The notes: generated by a model not told the origin, from the letters alone. A stretch of 23,338 nt of DNA from an uncultured Bacilli bacterium (GCA_934119955.1 CAKOSZ010000014.1:1-23338), one strand, 5' to 3'. Numbered from the stretch's first letter, positions 14,752 through 22,279 are shown. A program made the numbers and translations.

Positions 14752-15389
14752 AAAAGATCAAGAAATTCCTTGGGCACATCAAGTTCAATTTTAATAACTT
14801 GTTTTGTCACTGGATGAATAAATTCTAAATAATAAGCATGTAGATATAATCTATTTGCTTTTTTTCTCGTTTTAAAATACTTTTTATCTCCTACGATAGA
14901 ATGACCAATACTATTTAACTGAACTCTTATTTGATTTTTTCTTCCTGTTTTAATTAAAATATCTAAAAGAGAATAATTATTTTTTTCAAGAATCACTTTA
15001 TAATTAGTTATGGCAAGTTTACCTGTTTTATCATTTGAAACATATACTAAATTAGTTTTTGTTTCTTTTAAATATGATTTTATGGTATCTTGTTTTTTTT
15101 CAAGTATTCCTTCAACAATAGCCATGTATTTACGAGTTACTTTATCAAAGTTATCTTGAAAATATTTTTTAATTTTTTCATTTTTAGCAAATATTAATAA
15201 ACCTGATGTATCTTTATCTAACCTATGAACAATAAAAACTTTTTGATTTTTCTTTTTTAAATATAAAAGAATTTTATGATACATTGTATTTTCTTTTTCA
15301 TTAATAGTTGCAATTGTTAGTAAATTAGCAGGCTTTTCAACAATTATTAAGTATTTATCTTCATATAATATTTTAATTTTATTCTTCAT
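14745..15389 (-). CDS. RluA-family pseudouridine synthase
   Basis: 214 residues, a catalytic domain only, without the N-terminal S4 domain found in RluB/C/D. It isomerises uridine to pseudouridine in rRNA or tRNA. 'LYEDKYLIIVEKPANLL' starts the fold, 'HRLDKDTSG' (55-63) carries the catalytic D58, 'TGRKNQIRVQL' is a variant of TGRxHQIRVH, and 'GDKKYF' follows. The His of the usual motif is Asn here. Size and lack of S4 resemble RluA/TruC or the short paralogues of Bacilli; the target site cannot be inferred. Its start lies inside the end of the YnbB-like gene (11-bp overlap), so translation is probably coupled. Confidence 0.87.
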   Translation of the reverse strand: MKNKIKILYEDKYLIIVEKPANLLTIATINEKENTMYHKILLYLKKKNQKVFIVHRLDKDTSGLLIFAKNEKIKKYFQDNFDKVTRKYMAIVEGILEKKQDTIKSYLKETKTNLVYVSNDKTGKLAITNYKVILEKNNYSLLDILIKTGRKNQIRVQLNSIGHSIVGDKKYFKTRKKANRLYLHAYYLEFIHPVTKQVIKIELDVPKEFLDLLK

Positions 15390-16623
15390 TTGCTAACTCC
15401 CAGATGGCATTTAAAATTGCAATTTTTCCGTATTGATAAGTAAGAGAACCTTGTAAGTAAGCAATATAAGGTGGACGAAGTGGGCCATCACAAGAAATTT
15501 CTATTGAACTTCCTTGAATAAATGATCCACTTGCCATGATTACTTGATCGGAATATCCTGGCATATCTTCGGGAATTGGTTTAAAGTTTGAATTAATCGC
15601 AGATGAGGCTTGAATCGCTTGAATAAATTTAATTAATTTATTTTTATCATCAAATACTATTGTTTGTACAATATCAGCTCTTTTATCACATGATTTCGGA
15701 AAAACAGAATAATTTAATTTTTCTAATATTTTACTTGCTAAAACCATAGTTTTTAAACTACTACTAACAGCACTTGGAGCATGATACAAACCGCTTAATA
15801 TTTCTTTATTCATATTCATACTAGGCCCAACCTCAGCTCCTTGTCCTGGAACTGTTAATCTCTCAGCAACTAATTCAATTAAATCTTTTCTTCCTACAAT
15901 ATAGGCTCCATTTGAAGAAATTCCTCCGCCTAAGTTTTTAATTAAAGATCCAACCATAATATCACAGCCTACTTCTTTATCTACTGGTTCTATGCTACTA
16001 ACAAACTCACAGTAACAGTTATCAACCATTATAATAGTATTAGGTGATACATCTTTAATGACTTTAACTATTTTTTTTATCTTTGAAATATCTATACTTT
16101 CTCGTTTAGAATATCCTCTGCTTCTTTGAATTTCTATTACTTTAACTTGATTGTTTTCAAGATAATCAATTATTTTTTCTTGATCAAAGTCATTTTCTTT
16201 TAAATCTATTTGACTATATTTTATTCCAAAACTTTTTAAAGAACTATTATTTTCTCTTATTCCTATTACTTCATCTAAGGTATCATATGGTTTACCTGTA
16301 ATTGATAAAAGTAAATCATTTGGACGAAGAAGACCAAATAAACACACGGTTAAAGCATGGGTTCCTGAAATAAATTGACTTCTAGCAATCCCATCCTCAG
16401 CACCTAGTATCCTTGCAAATATTTTATCGATTTTATCCCTTCCTACATCTCCATAACCATAACCTGTTGTACCAAAAAAATCACTTTCATTAATATTATA
16501 TTCTTTAAACGCATTTAAAACTTTTAAACTATTTTTATATTCTTGTTCATCAATTTGTTTAAATGTTTCTTGTAATTCTTGTTCTGCTTCCAAAACTAAT
16601 TTATCATATTCCAATCTATTCAT
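15379..16623 (-). CDS. YnbB-type PLP-dependent enzyme (methionine gamma-lyase-like family)
   Basis: 414 residues, typical of the 'methionine gamma-lyase family / aluminium resistance protein' group represented by B. subtilis YnbB (~420). The fold-type I PLP signature is clear: 'SGTHALTVCLFGLL' binds the cofactor phosphate, D201 in 'MVDNCYCEF' contacts the pyridine nitrogen, and K229 in 'GSLIKNLGGG' is the expected Schiff-base lysine. The end 'PLRPPYIAYLQGSLTYQYGK' is very conserved in this group. The physiological substrate is uncertain; C-S lyase activity is assumed from relatives. It overlaps the SDR gene by 8 bp upstream and the pseudouridine synthase gene by 11 bp downstream. The usual YnbB neighbours glnR/glnA are absent. 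Confidence 0.87.
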   Translation of the reverse strand: MNRLEYDKLVLEAEQELQETFKQIDEQEYKNSLKVLNAFKEYNINESDFFGTTGYGYGDVGRDKIDKIFARILGAEDGIARSQFISGTHALTVCLFGLLRPNDLLLSITGKPYDTLDEVIGIRENNSSLKSFGIKYSQIDLKENDFDQEKIIDYLENNQVKVIEIQRSRGYSKRESIDISKIKKIVKVIKDVSPNTIIMVDNCYCEFVSSIEPVDKEVGCDIMVGSLIKNLGGGISSNGAYIVGRKDLIELVAERLTVPGQGAEVGPSMNMNKEILSGLYHAPSAVSSSLKTMVLASKILEKLNYSVFPKSCDKRADIVQTIVFDDKNKLIKFIQAIQASSAINSNFKPIPEDMPGYSDQVIMASGSFIQGSSIEISCDGPLRPPYIAYLQGSLTYQYGKIAILNAIWELANEE

Positions 16624-17317
16624 AGATTTTAATCACCTCTCCACTTTTTATCGTACTATCATTTATTATTTCTATTATTTTATTTGTAACTGTATCAACA
16701 CTTATTAATTTCTTTTGCTTAATTCTTTTAAGTTCACTTTCTAAGTAAGTTTTATCTATTTCTCTGGTTGATTCTGTATCTACCCAATTAGGTGCAACCG
16801 TAATTGTTTTAAAATTGTTAAATATCAAAGCCATACTTTTAGTTAATTGAATAATTGCTGATTTACTAATTGCATAGTCAAGATTGTAAACACTATATGT
16901 ATCAATTCCATCGGTTGATGACATATTAATAACAAAATCTTTTATATTAGAAACTAAATATTTAGTAATTAAAAAAGTTCCTACTACATTTACTTCTAAT
17001 ACTTGCATAAATTCGTCCTTTGTTTTATCAAGAAATAAATTATCATTTGAAATAGATGCATTATTAACTAAAATATTTATATTTTTAAACTTACTTTTTA
17101 TATCATTTGATACCTCTATAATATTCTTTTCATCTTGTAAATCAAGTTTATTAATATAACATTTTACTTTTGTTTCGTTTTCAATTTTTTCTTTTAAGGT
17201 TAGGATTTTTTCTTGATTGTTACAATAAGTTAGATATAAATCAAAACCTAAATTTGCAAGTTTTAAGGCTAAATTATAACCTATTCCCATACTTGCACCT
17301 GTTATTACCGCATTCAT
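16616..17317 (-). CDS. Short-chain dehydrogenase/reductase (FabG-like)
   Basis: 233 residues, classical SDR length. The NAD(P)-binding motif 'TGASMGIG' (6-13), 'NNAS' (85-88) and the catalytic S133/S134-Y148-K152 set ('NMSS', 'YAISK') are all present. A 3-oxoacyl-ACP reductase role is one option, but no fatty-acid genes lie nearby and the residues after the active site ('APNWVDTESTRE') do not settle the substrate. GAGGT lies 4 nt before the ATG, and a strong extended -10 promoter precedes it. It is the first gene of a three-gene operon with overlapping reading frames. Confidence 0.85.
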   Translation of the reverse strand: MNAVITGASMGIGYNLALKLANLGFDLYLTYCNNQEKILTLKEKIENETKVKCYINKLDLQDEKNIIEVSNDIKSKFKNINILVNNASISNDNLFLDKTKDEFMQVLEVNVVGTFLITKYLVSNIKDFVINMSSTDGIDTYSVYNLDYAISKSAIIQLTKSMALIFNNFKTITVAPNWVDTESTREIDKTYLESELKRIKQKKLISVDTVTNKIIEIINDSTIKSGEVIKIYE

Positions 17318-17338
17318 ATATACCTCAATTCAGTAAAG

Positions 17339-17367
17339 ATTTTATCATGTTTTTATCTTTTTTGCAA
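17339..17367 (-). promoter_or_regulatory. Promoter of the SDR-YnbB-RluA operon
   Basis: On the minus strand TTGCAA (17362-17367), a 17-bp spacer and TAAAAT (17339-17344) preceded by TGA form an extended -10 promoter. Its -35 box touches the T tract of the upstream uraA terminator. Confidence 0.75.
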
Positions 17368-17438
17368 ATAAAAAGAACAAGAATTAATTATAATATAAAT
17401 GTTTTTAATTTAATTTTTTTTATATTATTTATTCTTGT
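17366..17438 (-). terminator. Long-arm terminator of uraA
   Basis: On the minus strand ACAAGAAT (17431-17438) pairs with ATTCTTGT (17377-17384), and inside it ATAATATAAA pairs with TTTATATTAT (17419-17428 and 17390-17399). TCTTTTTATTT follows. The loop is AT-rich. It begins about 20 nt after the uraA stop. Confidence 0.6.
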
Positions 17439-17460
17439 CTTTATTACTGTTTTTAATAAA

Positions 17461-18756
17461 TTATTTTTCTTTTTTAGTTTTAATATCTGGCAAGATTAGA
17501 TTTAGAATTATTCCAACTATTGCTGCTAAACTCATACCTGATATTTGAATATTTGTATCCTTGGTTACAATTGATATAACTGCTCCTCCAAGTCCTAAAA
17601 CTAACATAGTTGAAGCAACTATAACATTTTTTATATCATCAAAGTCAATTTGATTATTTACAATTACTTTTAAACCATTGACGGCTATAAAGCCATATAG
17701 TAGTAGTGAAATTCCTCCAAGAACTGGACTTGGAATAGTTGCTAATACCCCAGTTATTTTTCCTAGGAAACTAATTATAATTGCAAGGATAGCAGCAAGA
17801 CCTATTACTTTAACTGAGGCTACTTTTGTCATACCAACAACTGAGGTGTTTTCTCCATAGGTTGTATTAGCAGGTCCACCTAAAAGTCCAGCTACACTTG
17901 TTGCAATTCCATCTCCTAGTAAAGTTTTATCTAAACCTGGTTCTTTTATTAAATCTTTTTTAATTATAGCAGATAGAGCCATGTGATCACCTATATGTTC
18001 TGCTATTGTTACTAAGGCAATTGGAGCAATTGTTAAAATTCCTTTAAAACTTAATGCATAATCTCTAAATGGAATAATAAATTTTGGAATACTAAAATAT
18101 GCTTCTTTATGAATACTAGTAAAATCTACTAAACCTAGTATTATAGATAAAATATATCCTGATATTATTCCAATTAGAAATGGTATTATTTTTAGAAACC
18201 CCTTAGCTCTTGTTGCTGTTATAGCAGTTACAATAAATGATACTATTGCAACAACTAATGCTTTTATATCTAAATTTCCTCCGTTTATTCCAATTTCACT
18301 TATGGCTGTTGGAGCAAGTCCTAATCCTATTACCATAATCATTGGTCCTATTACAATTGGTGGAATTAGTTTGTTTATCCATTTGTGACCAAATATTTTA
18401 ATTAAAATTGCAACGATTACATAGATTAATCCAACGGCTGCAATTCCAAGTCCTACTCCACTTTTTCCACCTGCTAAGTAAGCATAAGCAATTGGGGAAA
18501 TAAAGGCAAATGATGAACCTAAATAAACTGGGGATTTTCCTTTGGTGCATAAAATATAAATTAATGTTCCAAGACCGCTAGTAAACAAAGCAACTGGTAT
18601 TGTTAATACTTCACATCCTGCTATTTCATTAACTAAAATGGGAACTAAAATTGTCGCTCCAAACATTGCTAATACATGTTGTAATGCTAAAATAAGCATT
18701 TTACCAAATGGTGGTGTTTCTCCTATGTCATAAAGTAAATAATTGTCTTTTTTCAT
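17461..18756 (-). CDS. uraA: Uracil permease (NCS2 family)
   Basis: 431 residues, normal for the family, with about 12-14 hydrophobic segments. It imports uracil with protons for pyrimidine salvage. 'LALQHVLAMFGATILVPIL' (23-41) matches the UraA/PyrP start. 'TIAEHIGDH' (250-258) carries the substrate-binding Glu (E253) and 'NTTYGENTSVVG' (297-308) the second one (E302), both as in UraA rather than xanthine permeases (which have different residues around these positions). AAGGGAGG lies 5 nt before the ATG. Upstream lies a 36-codon reading frame and a terminator hairpin that probably control it. No PyrR-binding motif is visible. It is monocistronic, with its own long-arm terminator. Confidence 0.9.
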   Translation of the reverse strand: MKKDNYLLYDIGETPPFGKMLILALQHVLAMFGATILVPILVNEIAGCEVLTIPVALFTSGLGTLIYILCTKGKSPVYLGSSFAFISPIAYAYLAGGKSGVGLGIAAVGLIYVIVAILIKIFGHKWINKLIPPIVIGPMIMVIGLGLAPTAISEIGINGGNLDIKALVVAIVSFIVTAITATRAKGFLKIIPFLIGIISGYILSIILGLVDFTSIHKEAYFSIPKFIIPFRDYALSFKGILTIAPIALVTIAEHIGDHMALSAIIKKDLIKEPGLDKTLLGDGIATSVAGLLGGPANTTYGENTSVVGMTKVASVKVIGLAAILAIIISFLGKITGVLATIPSPVLGGISLLLYGFIAVNGLKVIVNNQIDFDDIKNVIVASTMLVLGLGGAVISIVTKDTNIQISGMSLAAIVGIILNLILPDIKTKKEK

Positions 18757-18785
18757 AAATCCTCCCTTAACAATTATAAAAGTAC

Positions 18786-18818
18786 AAAATAAAACACCAA
18801 TTATAAAAATTGATGTTT
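18786..18818 (-). terminator. Candidate attenuator terminator in the uraA leader
   Basis: On the minus strand AAACATCAATT (18808-18818) pairs with AATTGGTGTTT (18792-18802): 11 pairs including one G-U, 5-nt loop, then TATTTTG. It sits between the small leader frame and uraA. The leader frame's TAA (18801-18803) falls in the loop and 3' arm, so a ribosome finishing the frame would prevent folding. Confidence 0.7.
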
Positions 18819-18911
18819 ATTTGTCATAAATATAAATGATAAAAATGCCAAAAATAGGTCTTTTGTTTTTATTTTTAAATCTAAGTTTAGAAACCTATTT
18901 TTCTTTTTCAT
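18801..18911 (-). CDS. 36-aa candidate leader peptide of uraA
   Basis: ATG at 18911, TAA at 18801-18803. The start has GGTGATG 4-8 nt upstream, a good ribosome binding site, and an extended -10 promoter lies just before. The peptide is Lys-rich at the start (MKKKNRFLNLDLKIKTK), then hydrophobic (DLFLAFLSFIFM), and ends TNKHQFL. From codon 18 on the message is very U-rich. The frame ends inside a terminator hairpin, leaving about 40 nt to uraA. This is the layout of coupled transcription-translation attenuators such as pyrBI of enterobacteria. The peptide itself need not have a function. Alternatively it is a tiny membrane protein with its own terminator. I found no other small frame with comparable signals here. 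Confidence 0.6.
   Translation of the reverse strand: MKKKNRFLNLDLKIKTKDLFLAFLSFIFMTNKHQFL
18850..18902 (-). other. Upstream hairpin before the U-rich tract of the uraA leader
   Basis: On the minus strand AAAAATAGG (18894-18902) pairs perfectly with CCTATTTTT (18850-18858) around a 35-nt AT-rich loop. It lies inside the leader frame and is followed directly by U-rich sequence (18826-18854). It could act as a polymerase pause hairpin or compete with translation. Confidence 0.5.
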
Positions 18912-18926
18912 TTCATCACCTTTAAC

Positions 18927-18956
18927 AGAATAACATATTTTGTTATAAAAAAGCAA
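18927..18956 (-). promoter_or_regulatory. Promoter with palindromic operator for the uraA leader
   Basis: On the minus strand TTGCTT (18951-18956), an 18-bp spacer and TATTCT (18927-18932) preceded by TGT give an extended -10 promoter. Within it ATAACA-5-TGTTAT (18930-18946) is a perfect 6-bp inverted repeat overlapping the -10 box, a good position for a repressor. The predicted transcription start is very close to the leader ribosome binding site. Confidence 0.5.
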
Positions 18957-19006
18957 GTGTTTTTTGATTTTTTTTAGATTTATTTTTATTAATATTTTAA
19001 ACTTAT

Positions 19007-19348
19007 TTACTGCATTTTTTTTAATAATCTTATAATATAGTCACGATCCAAAATTTCAACTTTATTGTCAAAAGCCAATCGCTTAGCATTTTCTGTATAA
19101 TAATTATTAGTTATGACAATTGCCTTGTCGCATTTATAGTGTTTTCTTCCTGCTGTGATTTCTTGTATTGCACGATTTGAAACTTTATTGTTAGCTCTTT
19201 TGCATTGAATTGCACACTTTATATTATCTTTAAAAGCAATAATATCAACCCCATAATCATTGGTAGAACTTGTTAAACTTAAATCAGTATAACCATCAAT
19301 TGGCAATATTTTTTCTACTAAAATTTTTTCAAATTCTTGTCCCCCCAT
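19007..19348 (-). CDS. Mrr-like PD-(D/E)XK nuclease domain protein
   Basis: 113 residues from the first in-frame ATG. 'GGQEFEKILVEKIL' starts the restriction-endonuclease-like fold; 'NDYGVDII' gives the metal-binding Asp and 'IQCKR' the Gln-x-Lys of the Mrr catalytic motif. 'IQEITAGRKHYKCDKAIVIT' matches the helix-strand that follows in Mrr_cat domains. Family members act on DNA, and many carry two N-terminal membrane helices. Here the frame stays open upstream to 19546 and encodes such helices, but without ATG, GTG or TTG. The site before ATG 19348 (AGAAAG, 10 nt) is weak, while a good TAGGAG lies at 19528-19533 just after the tsaD stop. The true start may be an unusual codon near 19516, giving a membrane-anchored nuclease. 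It is the last gene of the tsa operon. Confidence 0.75.
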   Translation of the reverse strand: MGGQEFEKILVEKILPIDGYTDLSLTSSTNDYGVDIIAFKDNIKCAIQCKRANNKVSNRAIQEITAGRKHYKCDKAIVITNNYYTENAKRLAFDNKVEILDRDYIIRLLKKMQ

Positions 19349-19546
19349 ATTATCAATTCTTTCTAATAAAACTTCTTGTTTGTCATATTTATAATTATTA
19401 TTTTGCTTTGTATATAATTGTTCAGTATTTTCTTGTTTTATGCATAATATTATTACTACTACAATGACAACTATAAAAATTAAAAATGGAGCATTCTCAA
19501 CTACGTAAACTATAATTGCTAATAAAACTCCTATTTTTATTTTAAT
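19349..19546 (-). other. Open N-terminal extension of the Mrr-like gene with membrane segments
   Basis: In the frame of the nuclease there is no stop from 19546 to 19349. The translation includes 'GVLLAIIVYVVENAP', 'FLIFIVVIVVVIILCIK' and then 'DKQEVLLERIDNMGGQEFEK', the usual order two hydrophobic helices, linker, IDxMxGxEFE in membrane-anchored Mrr-like proteins. Only ATT (19516-19514) and ATA could start it. The coding-like composition shows that this was, or still is, translated. Confidence 0.65.
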
Positions 19547-20541
19547 TCAACACTTGATACAGGGTTTAAAGTTAAATCAGCACGTCTACCTAATTTATAG
19601 GCATAATAACCACTACTTGCAATCATGGCTGCATTATCAGTAGAATATTTTATACTTGGAAATGTATAATTTATATTATTTTCTTCGCATAATTCTTGAA
19701 ATTTATTTCTTATTCCCTTATTGGCTGCAACTCCTCCGGCCAATATTAGATTTTTAACTTTGTATTCTTTTAATGCTTTCATAGTTTTCTTTGTTAGTGT
19801 TTCAATTACAACATCTTGAAATGATTTAGCCAAGTCTTCTTTGTTTAATTCTTGTCCTCTTTGAGAGGTGTTATGAGCTAAATTTATAACTGCACTTTTT
19901 AAGCCACTAAAACTAAAATTATAGGAATCATCATTTAATGGAACTGGTAAATCATAGGTATGTTTACCAAGTGATGCTAATCTATCAATTACTGGCCCAC
20001 CAGGGTATTCTACGTTAATTACACGTCCTACTTTGTCATAACACTCACCAACAGCATCATCCAAAGTTCCTCCTAGTTTTTTAAAATCATAGTCATGTTC
20101 CATATAAATAAGTTCTGTATGCCCTCCACTTATTACTAAGGCAATTAGGGGAAACTCTAACCTTTTTATTAAATTATTAGCATAAATATGACCTGATATA
20201 TGATGAACAGGTATTAGTGGTTTATTATATAAATAAGCCAAAGTTTTAGCACATTCAACACCTACTAATAAACTTCCTATTAAGCCTGGACCATAAGTGA
20301 CTGCTACTGCATCTATATCTTCGATTTTCATGTTTGCTTTTTCTAAACATTCTTCTAAAACAAAAGTAATGTTCTTAATATGAGCACGACTTGCTATTTC
20401 AGGTACAACTCCTCCATATTGCTTATGAATATCTATTTGGCTAGAAATTACTGTTGCTATTTCTTCGGTTCCGTTTTTTACAATTGAAAAACTTGTTTCA
20501 TCGCAACTTGATTCTATTCCTAATATATATATATCTTTCAT
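19537..20541 (-). CDS. tsaD: tRNA N6-threonylcarbamoyltransferase TsaD
   Basis: 334 residues, normal length. TsaD is the catalytic subunit that transfers threonylcarbamoyl to A37 of ANN-decoding tRNAs, working with TsaB and TsaE. 'GIESSCDETS' (8-17) begins the ASKHA nucleotide-binding fold; H114 and H118 in 'HHISGH' bind the metal; 'VISGGHTEL', 'GGTLDDAVGE' and 'GGVAANKGIR' are further family motifs. It follows rimI by 2 bp and precedes the Mrr-like gene with no real gap. The order tsaE-tsaB-rimI-tsaD is the common Bacillota arrangement. Confidence 0.96.
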   Translation of the reverse strand: MKDIYILGIESSCDETSFSIVKNGTEEIATVISSQIDIHKQYGGVVPEIASRAHIKNITFVLEECLEKANMKIEDIDAVAVTYGPGLIGSLLVGVECAKTLAYLYNKPLIPVHHISGHIYANNLIKRLEFPLIALVISGGHTELIYMEHDYDFKKLGGTLDDAVGECYDKVGRVINVEYPGGPVIDRLASLGKHTYDLPVPLNDDSYNFSFSGLKSAVINLAHNTSQRGQELNKEDLAKSFQDVVIETLTKKTMKALKEYKVKNLILAGGVAANKGIRNKFQELCEENNINYTFPSIKYSTDNAAMIASSGYYAYKLGRRADLTLNPVSSVELK

Positions 20542-20543
20542 TT

Positions 20544-20972
20544 TTATATCAACTCTTTTTCCATTAATATTCCATCTGTATCATTATAATAGTTTTTTCT
20601 AATTGCAACCTCTTTAAAACCATATTTATGATACAAATAAATTGCTTTTTCATTATCACTTCTTACTTCCAAAGTAATATTTTTAATTTTTTCTTTATTT
20701 GCCAAAGAAATTAATTGTTCTAATAAACTTGAAGCTATATGTTTATTTTGAAAATAATCTAATACATTAAAATTAACTATCTCTATTCTATCATAGATTA
20801 AATAATAATTAATAAAACCTACTATTTTTTCTTCAATTAGATATAAAGTATAATTTGTATAAGGATTATTATCAAAGTCAGTTTTTATATCATGATTTAA
20901 AAAAATGCCAGGGAACTTTTCTTCTAATTCTGCTTGTTTTTCTAAATCATTTTGTTTTAGATCAATTATCAT
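20544..20972 (-). CDS. rimI: GNAT N-acetyltransferase RimI
   Basis: 142 residues, typical length. RimI acetylates the N-terminus of ribosomal protein S18 in E. coli; in Bacillota the exact target is less certain. The fold's 'KIVGFINYYLI' strand, the acetyl-CoA loop 'NVLDYFQNKHIASSLLEQLI' (here the usual RxxGxG is QNKHIA, a relaxed version) and 'LEVRSDNEKAIYLYHKYGFK' are all seen. Its position inside the tsa operon is the main support for the name. It overlaps tsaB by 11 bp. Confidence 0.88.
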   Translation of the reverse strand: MIIDLKQNDLEKQAELEEKFPGIFLNHDIKTDFDNNPYTNYTLYLIEEKIVGFINYYLIYDRIEIVNFNVLDYFQNKHIASSLLEQLISLANKEKIKNITLEVRSDNEKAIYLYHKYGFKEVAIRKNYYNDTDGILMEKELI

Positions 20973-21600
20973 GAGTTATTCCTTGCAAATTTTCCTCTGC
21001 TTCGGTTAGTTTTAAATAATTTGGTTCTATCATATGAGGATTAATGTTTTCTTTATCTTGATAAGTATTAACTATTTTTAATATATCTGGATTATATGCT
21101 ACAAGATTATCTAGTTTTAGATTATTATTAGAAACAAATAAATATTCTTTATTAATTTTATTTATTTTATCTAATAAATCTGTTAGTTTTATATATTGTT
21201 TTGGTAATAATTCTTGATTGTCTTGATAAATAGCTGCGTAGACAAAGCCACGTCTAGCATCTATTACTGGAACTATTAAACCATCATAATCAGTACTAAT
21301 TTGCATTGCATCTAAACTAGAAATGGACGTAATCTCTTTTTTTAAAGCCCATGCATAAATCTTAGCAATTGTCATTCCTACTCTGATTCCTGTATATGAA
21401 CCTGGACCATCTACAACTATTATTTTATCAATATCATTAGGTGTAAGGTTATTTTCTTCAAACATTTTAGATATTTGATATAAAGCATACTTTGATAAAT
21501 CATGATTAAAACTTTTCTTAATATCTGCTACTAATACATTGTTTGAAACAATACCAGCATATAGATAATCTGTTGAAGTATCTATATACAAAATTTTCAT
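20962..21600 (-). CDS. tsaB: t6A biosynthesis scaffold protein TsaB
   Basis: 212 residues. TsaB is a catalytically inactive ASKHA-fold partner that binds TsaD and is needed for t6A37 formation. 'MKILYIDTSTDYLYAGIV' starts the fold, 'VVDGPGSYTGIRVGMTIAK' is the family's most conserved region, and 'ISSLDAM' follows. It overlaps tsaE at its start by 4 bp (ATGA) and rimI at its end by 11 bp, indicating translational coupling. Confidence 0.94.
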   Translation of the reverse strand: MKILYIDTSTDYLYAGIVSNNVLVADIKKSFNHDLSKYALYQISKMFEENNLTPNDIDKIIVVDGPGSYTGIRVGMTIAKIYAWALKKEITSISSLDAMQISTDYDGLIVPVIDARRGFVYAAIYQDNQELLPKQYIKLTDLLDKINKINKEYLFVSNNNLKLDNLVAYNPDILKIVNTYQDKENINPHMIEPNYLKLTEAEENLQGITHDN

Positions 21601-22049
21601 GATACAGCCTCACATATTTCTTCATATTGACGTCCATAAGGTGTTAAAACTAAAACTCTTGTATTTTCATCAATTATTTTAAATTTTATTTCTAATCTTT
21701 CTTCTGGTAACCTATCACGTATCATATCAGCCCATTCAATTATGGTAATACCTGATTTATCAAAATAATCTTCTATTCCTATATCTTCCTTAGCATCCTC
21801 TAAACGATAAACATCCATATGATATAATGGTAATTCACCATCTGTATATTCTTTTATAATATTAAATGTTGGTGATGTAATATGTTCATCTATTCCCAAA
21901 GAATTAGCAAATGCTTTAACAAAAACAGTTTTGCCACTTCCTAAGTCACCTATTAAACAAATCACCATATTAGGAAATTTTTCAGATTCTATATTTTCTG
22001 CAAGTTCAGCAGTATCTCTTTCATTATAAGATGTAATTTTTATATTCAT
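21597..22049 (-). CDS. tsaE: t6A biosynthesis ATPase TsaE
   Basis: 150 residues, usual length. TsaE is the ATPase that resets the TsaBD complex in each t6A cycle. Walker A 'GDLGSGKT' (34-41), 'TSPTFNIIKEY' (58-68), the catalytic-region 'LYHMDVYRLE' (75-84) and 'IIEWAD' are all present. AGGTGA lies 7 nt before the ATG. It is the first gene of the tsaE-tsaB-rimI-tsaD operon, 120 bp downstream of the 5S rRNA on the same strand. Confidence 0.95.
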   Translation of the reverse strand: MNIKITSYNERDTAELAENIESEKFPNMVICLIGDLGSGKTVFVKAFANSLGIDEHITSPTFNIIKEYTDGELPLYHMDVYRLEDAKEDIGIEDYFDKSGITIIEWADMIRDRLPEERLEIKFKIIDENTRVLVLTPYGRQYEEICEAVS

Positions 22050-22066
22050 TTTCTTTCACCTACTTA

Positions 22067-22095
22067 ATTATATAAAAAAAAAAAATATTATACAA
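22067..22095 (-). promoter_or_regulatory. Candidate promoter of the tsa operon with a 12-T spacer tract
   Basis: On the minus strand TTGTAT (22090-22095), a 17-bp spacer containing twelve consecutive T (22074-22085) and TATAAT (22067-22072) precede tsaE. An alternative TATAAT at 22087-22092 has no good -35. If the first is used, transcription starts almost at the ribosome binding site. Confidence 0.45.
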
Positions 22096-22170
22096 CCTAT
22101 TTTTAATCTTTTTTTACATTTATTTAATCATAGAGATAATATAATATTTAAATTAATATATAAAAAAAAT

Positions 22171-22279
22171 TCTTAGCGATTTCCTATTTTAGCATAAACA
22201 ACTATCTTCGGCGTTAAGGAGCTTAACTTCTGTGTTCGGTATGGGAACAGGTGTACCCTCCTTGCTATAATCACTAAGA
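22171..22279 (-). rRNA. rrf: 5S ribosomal RNA
   Basis: The minus strand has the 5S core 'CACCTGTTCCCATACCGAAC' and 'AAGTTAAGC', with closing helix arms TTCTTAG/CTAAGAA (22274-22280 and 22170-22176). About 109-111 nt. An eight-T run follows the 3' end, so helix I may itself act as terminator. The ends are set from the helix and may be off by one or two bases. Confidence 0.93.

Noticed and set aside
18757..18911. PyrR-binding attenuator or purine-type riboswitch in the uraA leader
   Set aside because: Neither the PyrR loop consensus nor riboswitch core sequences are visible on the leader strand.
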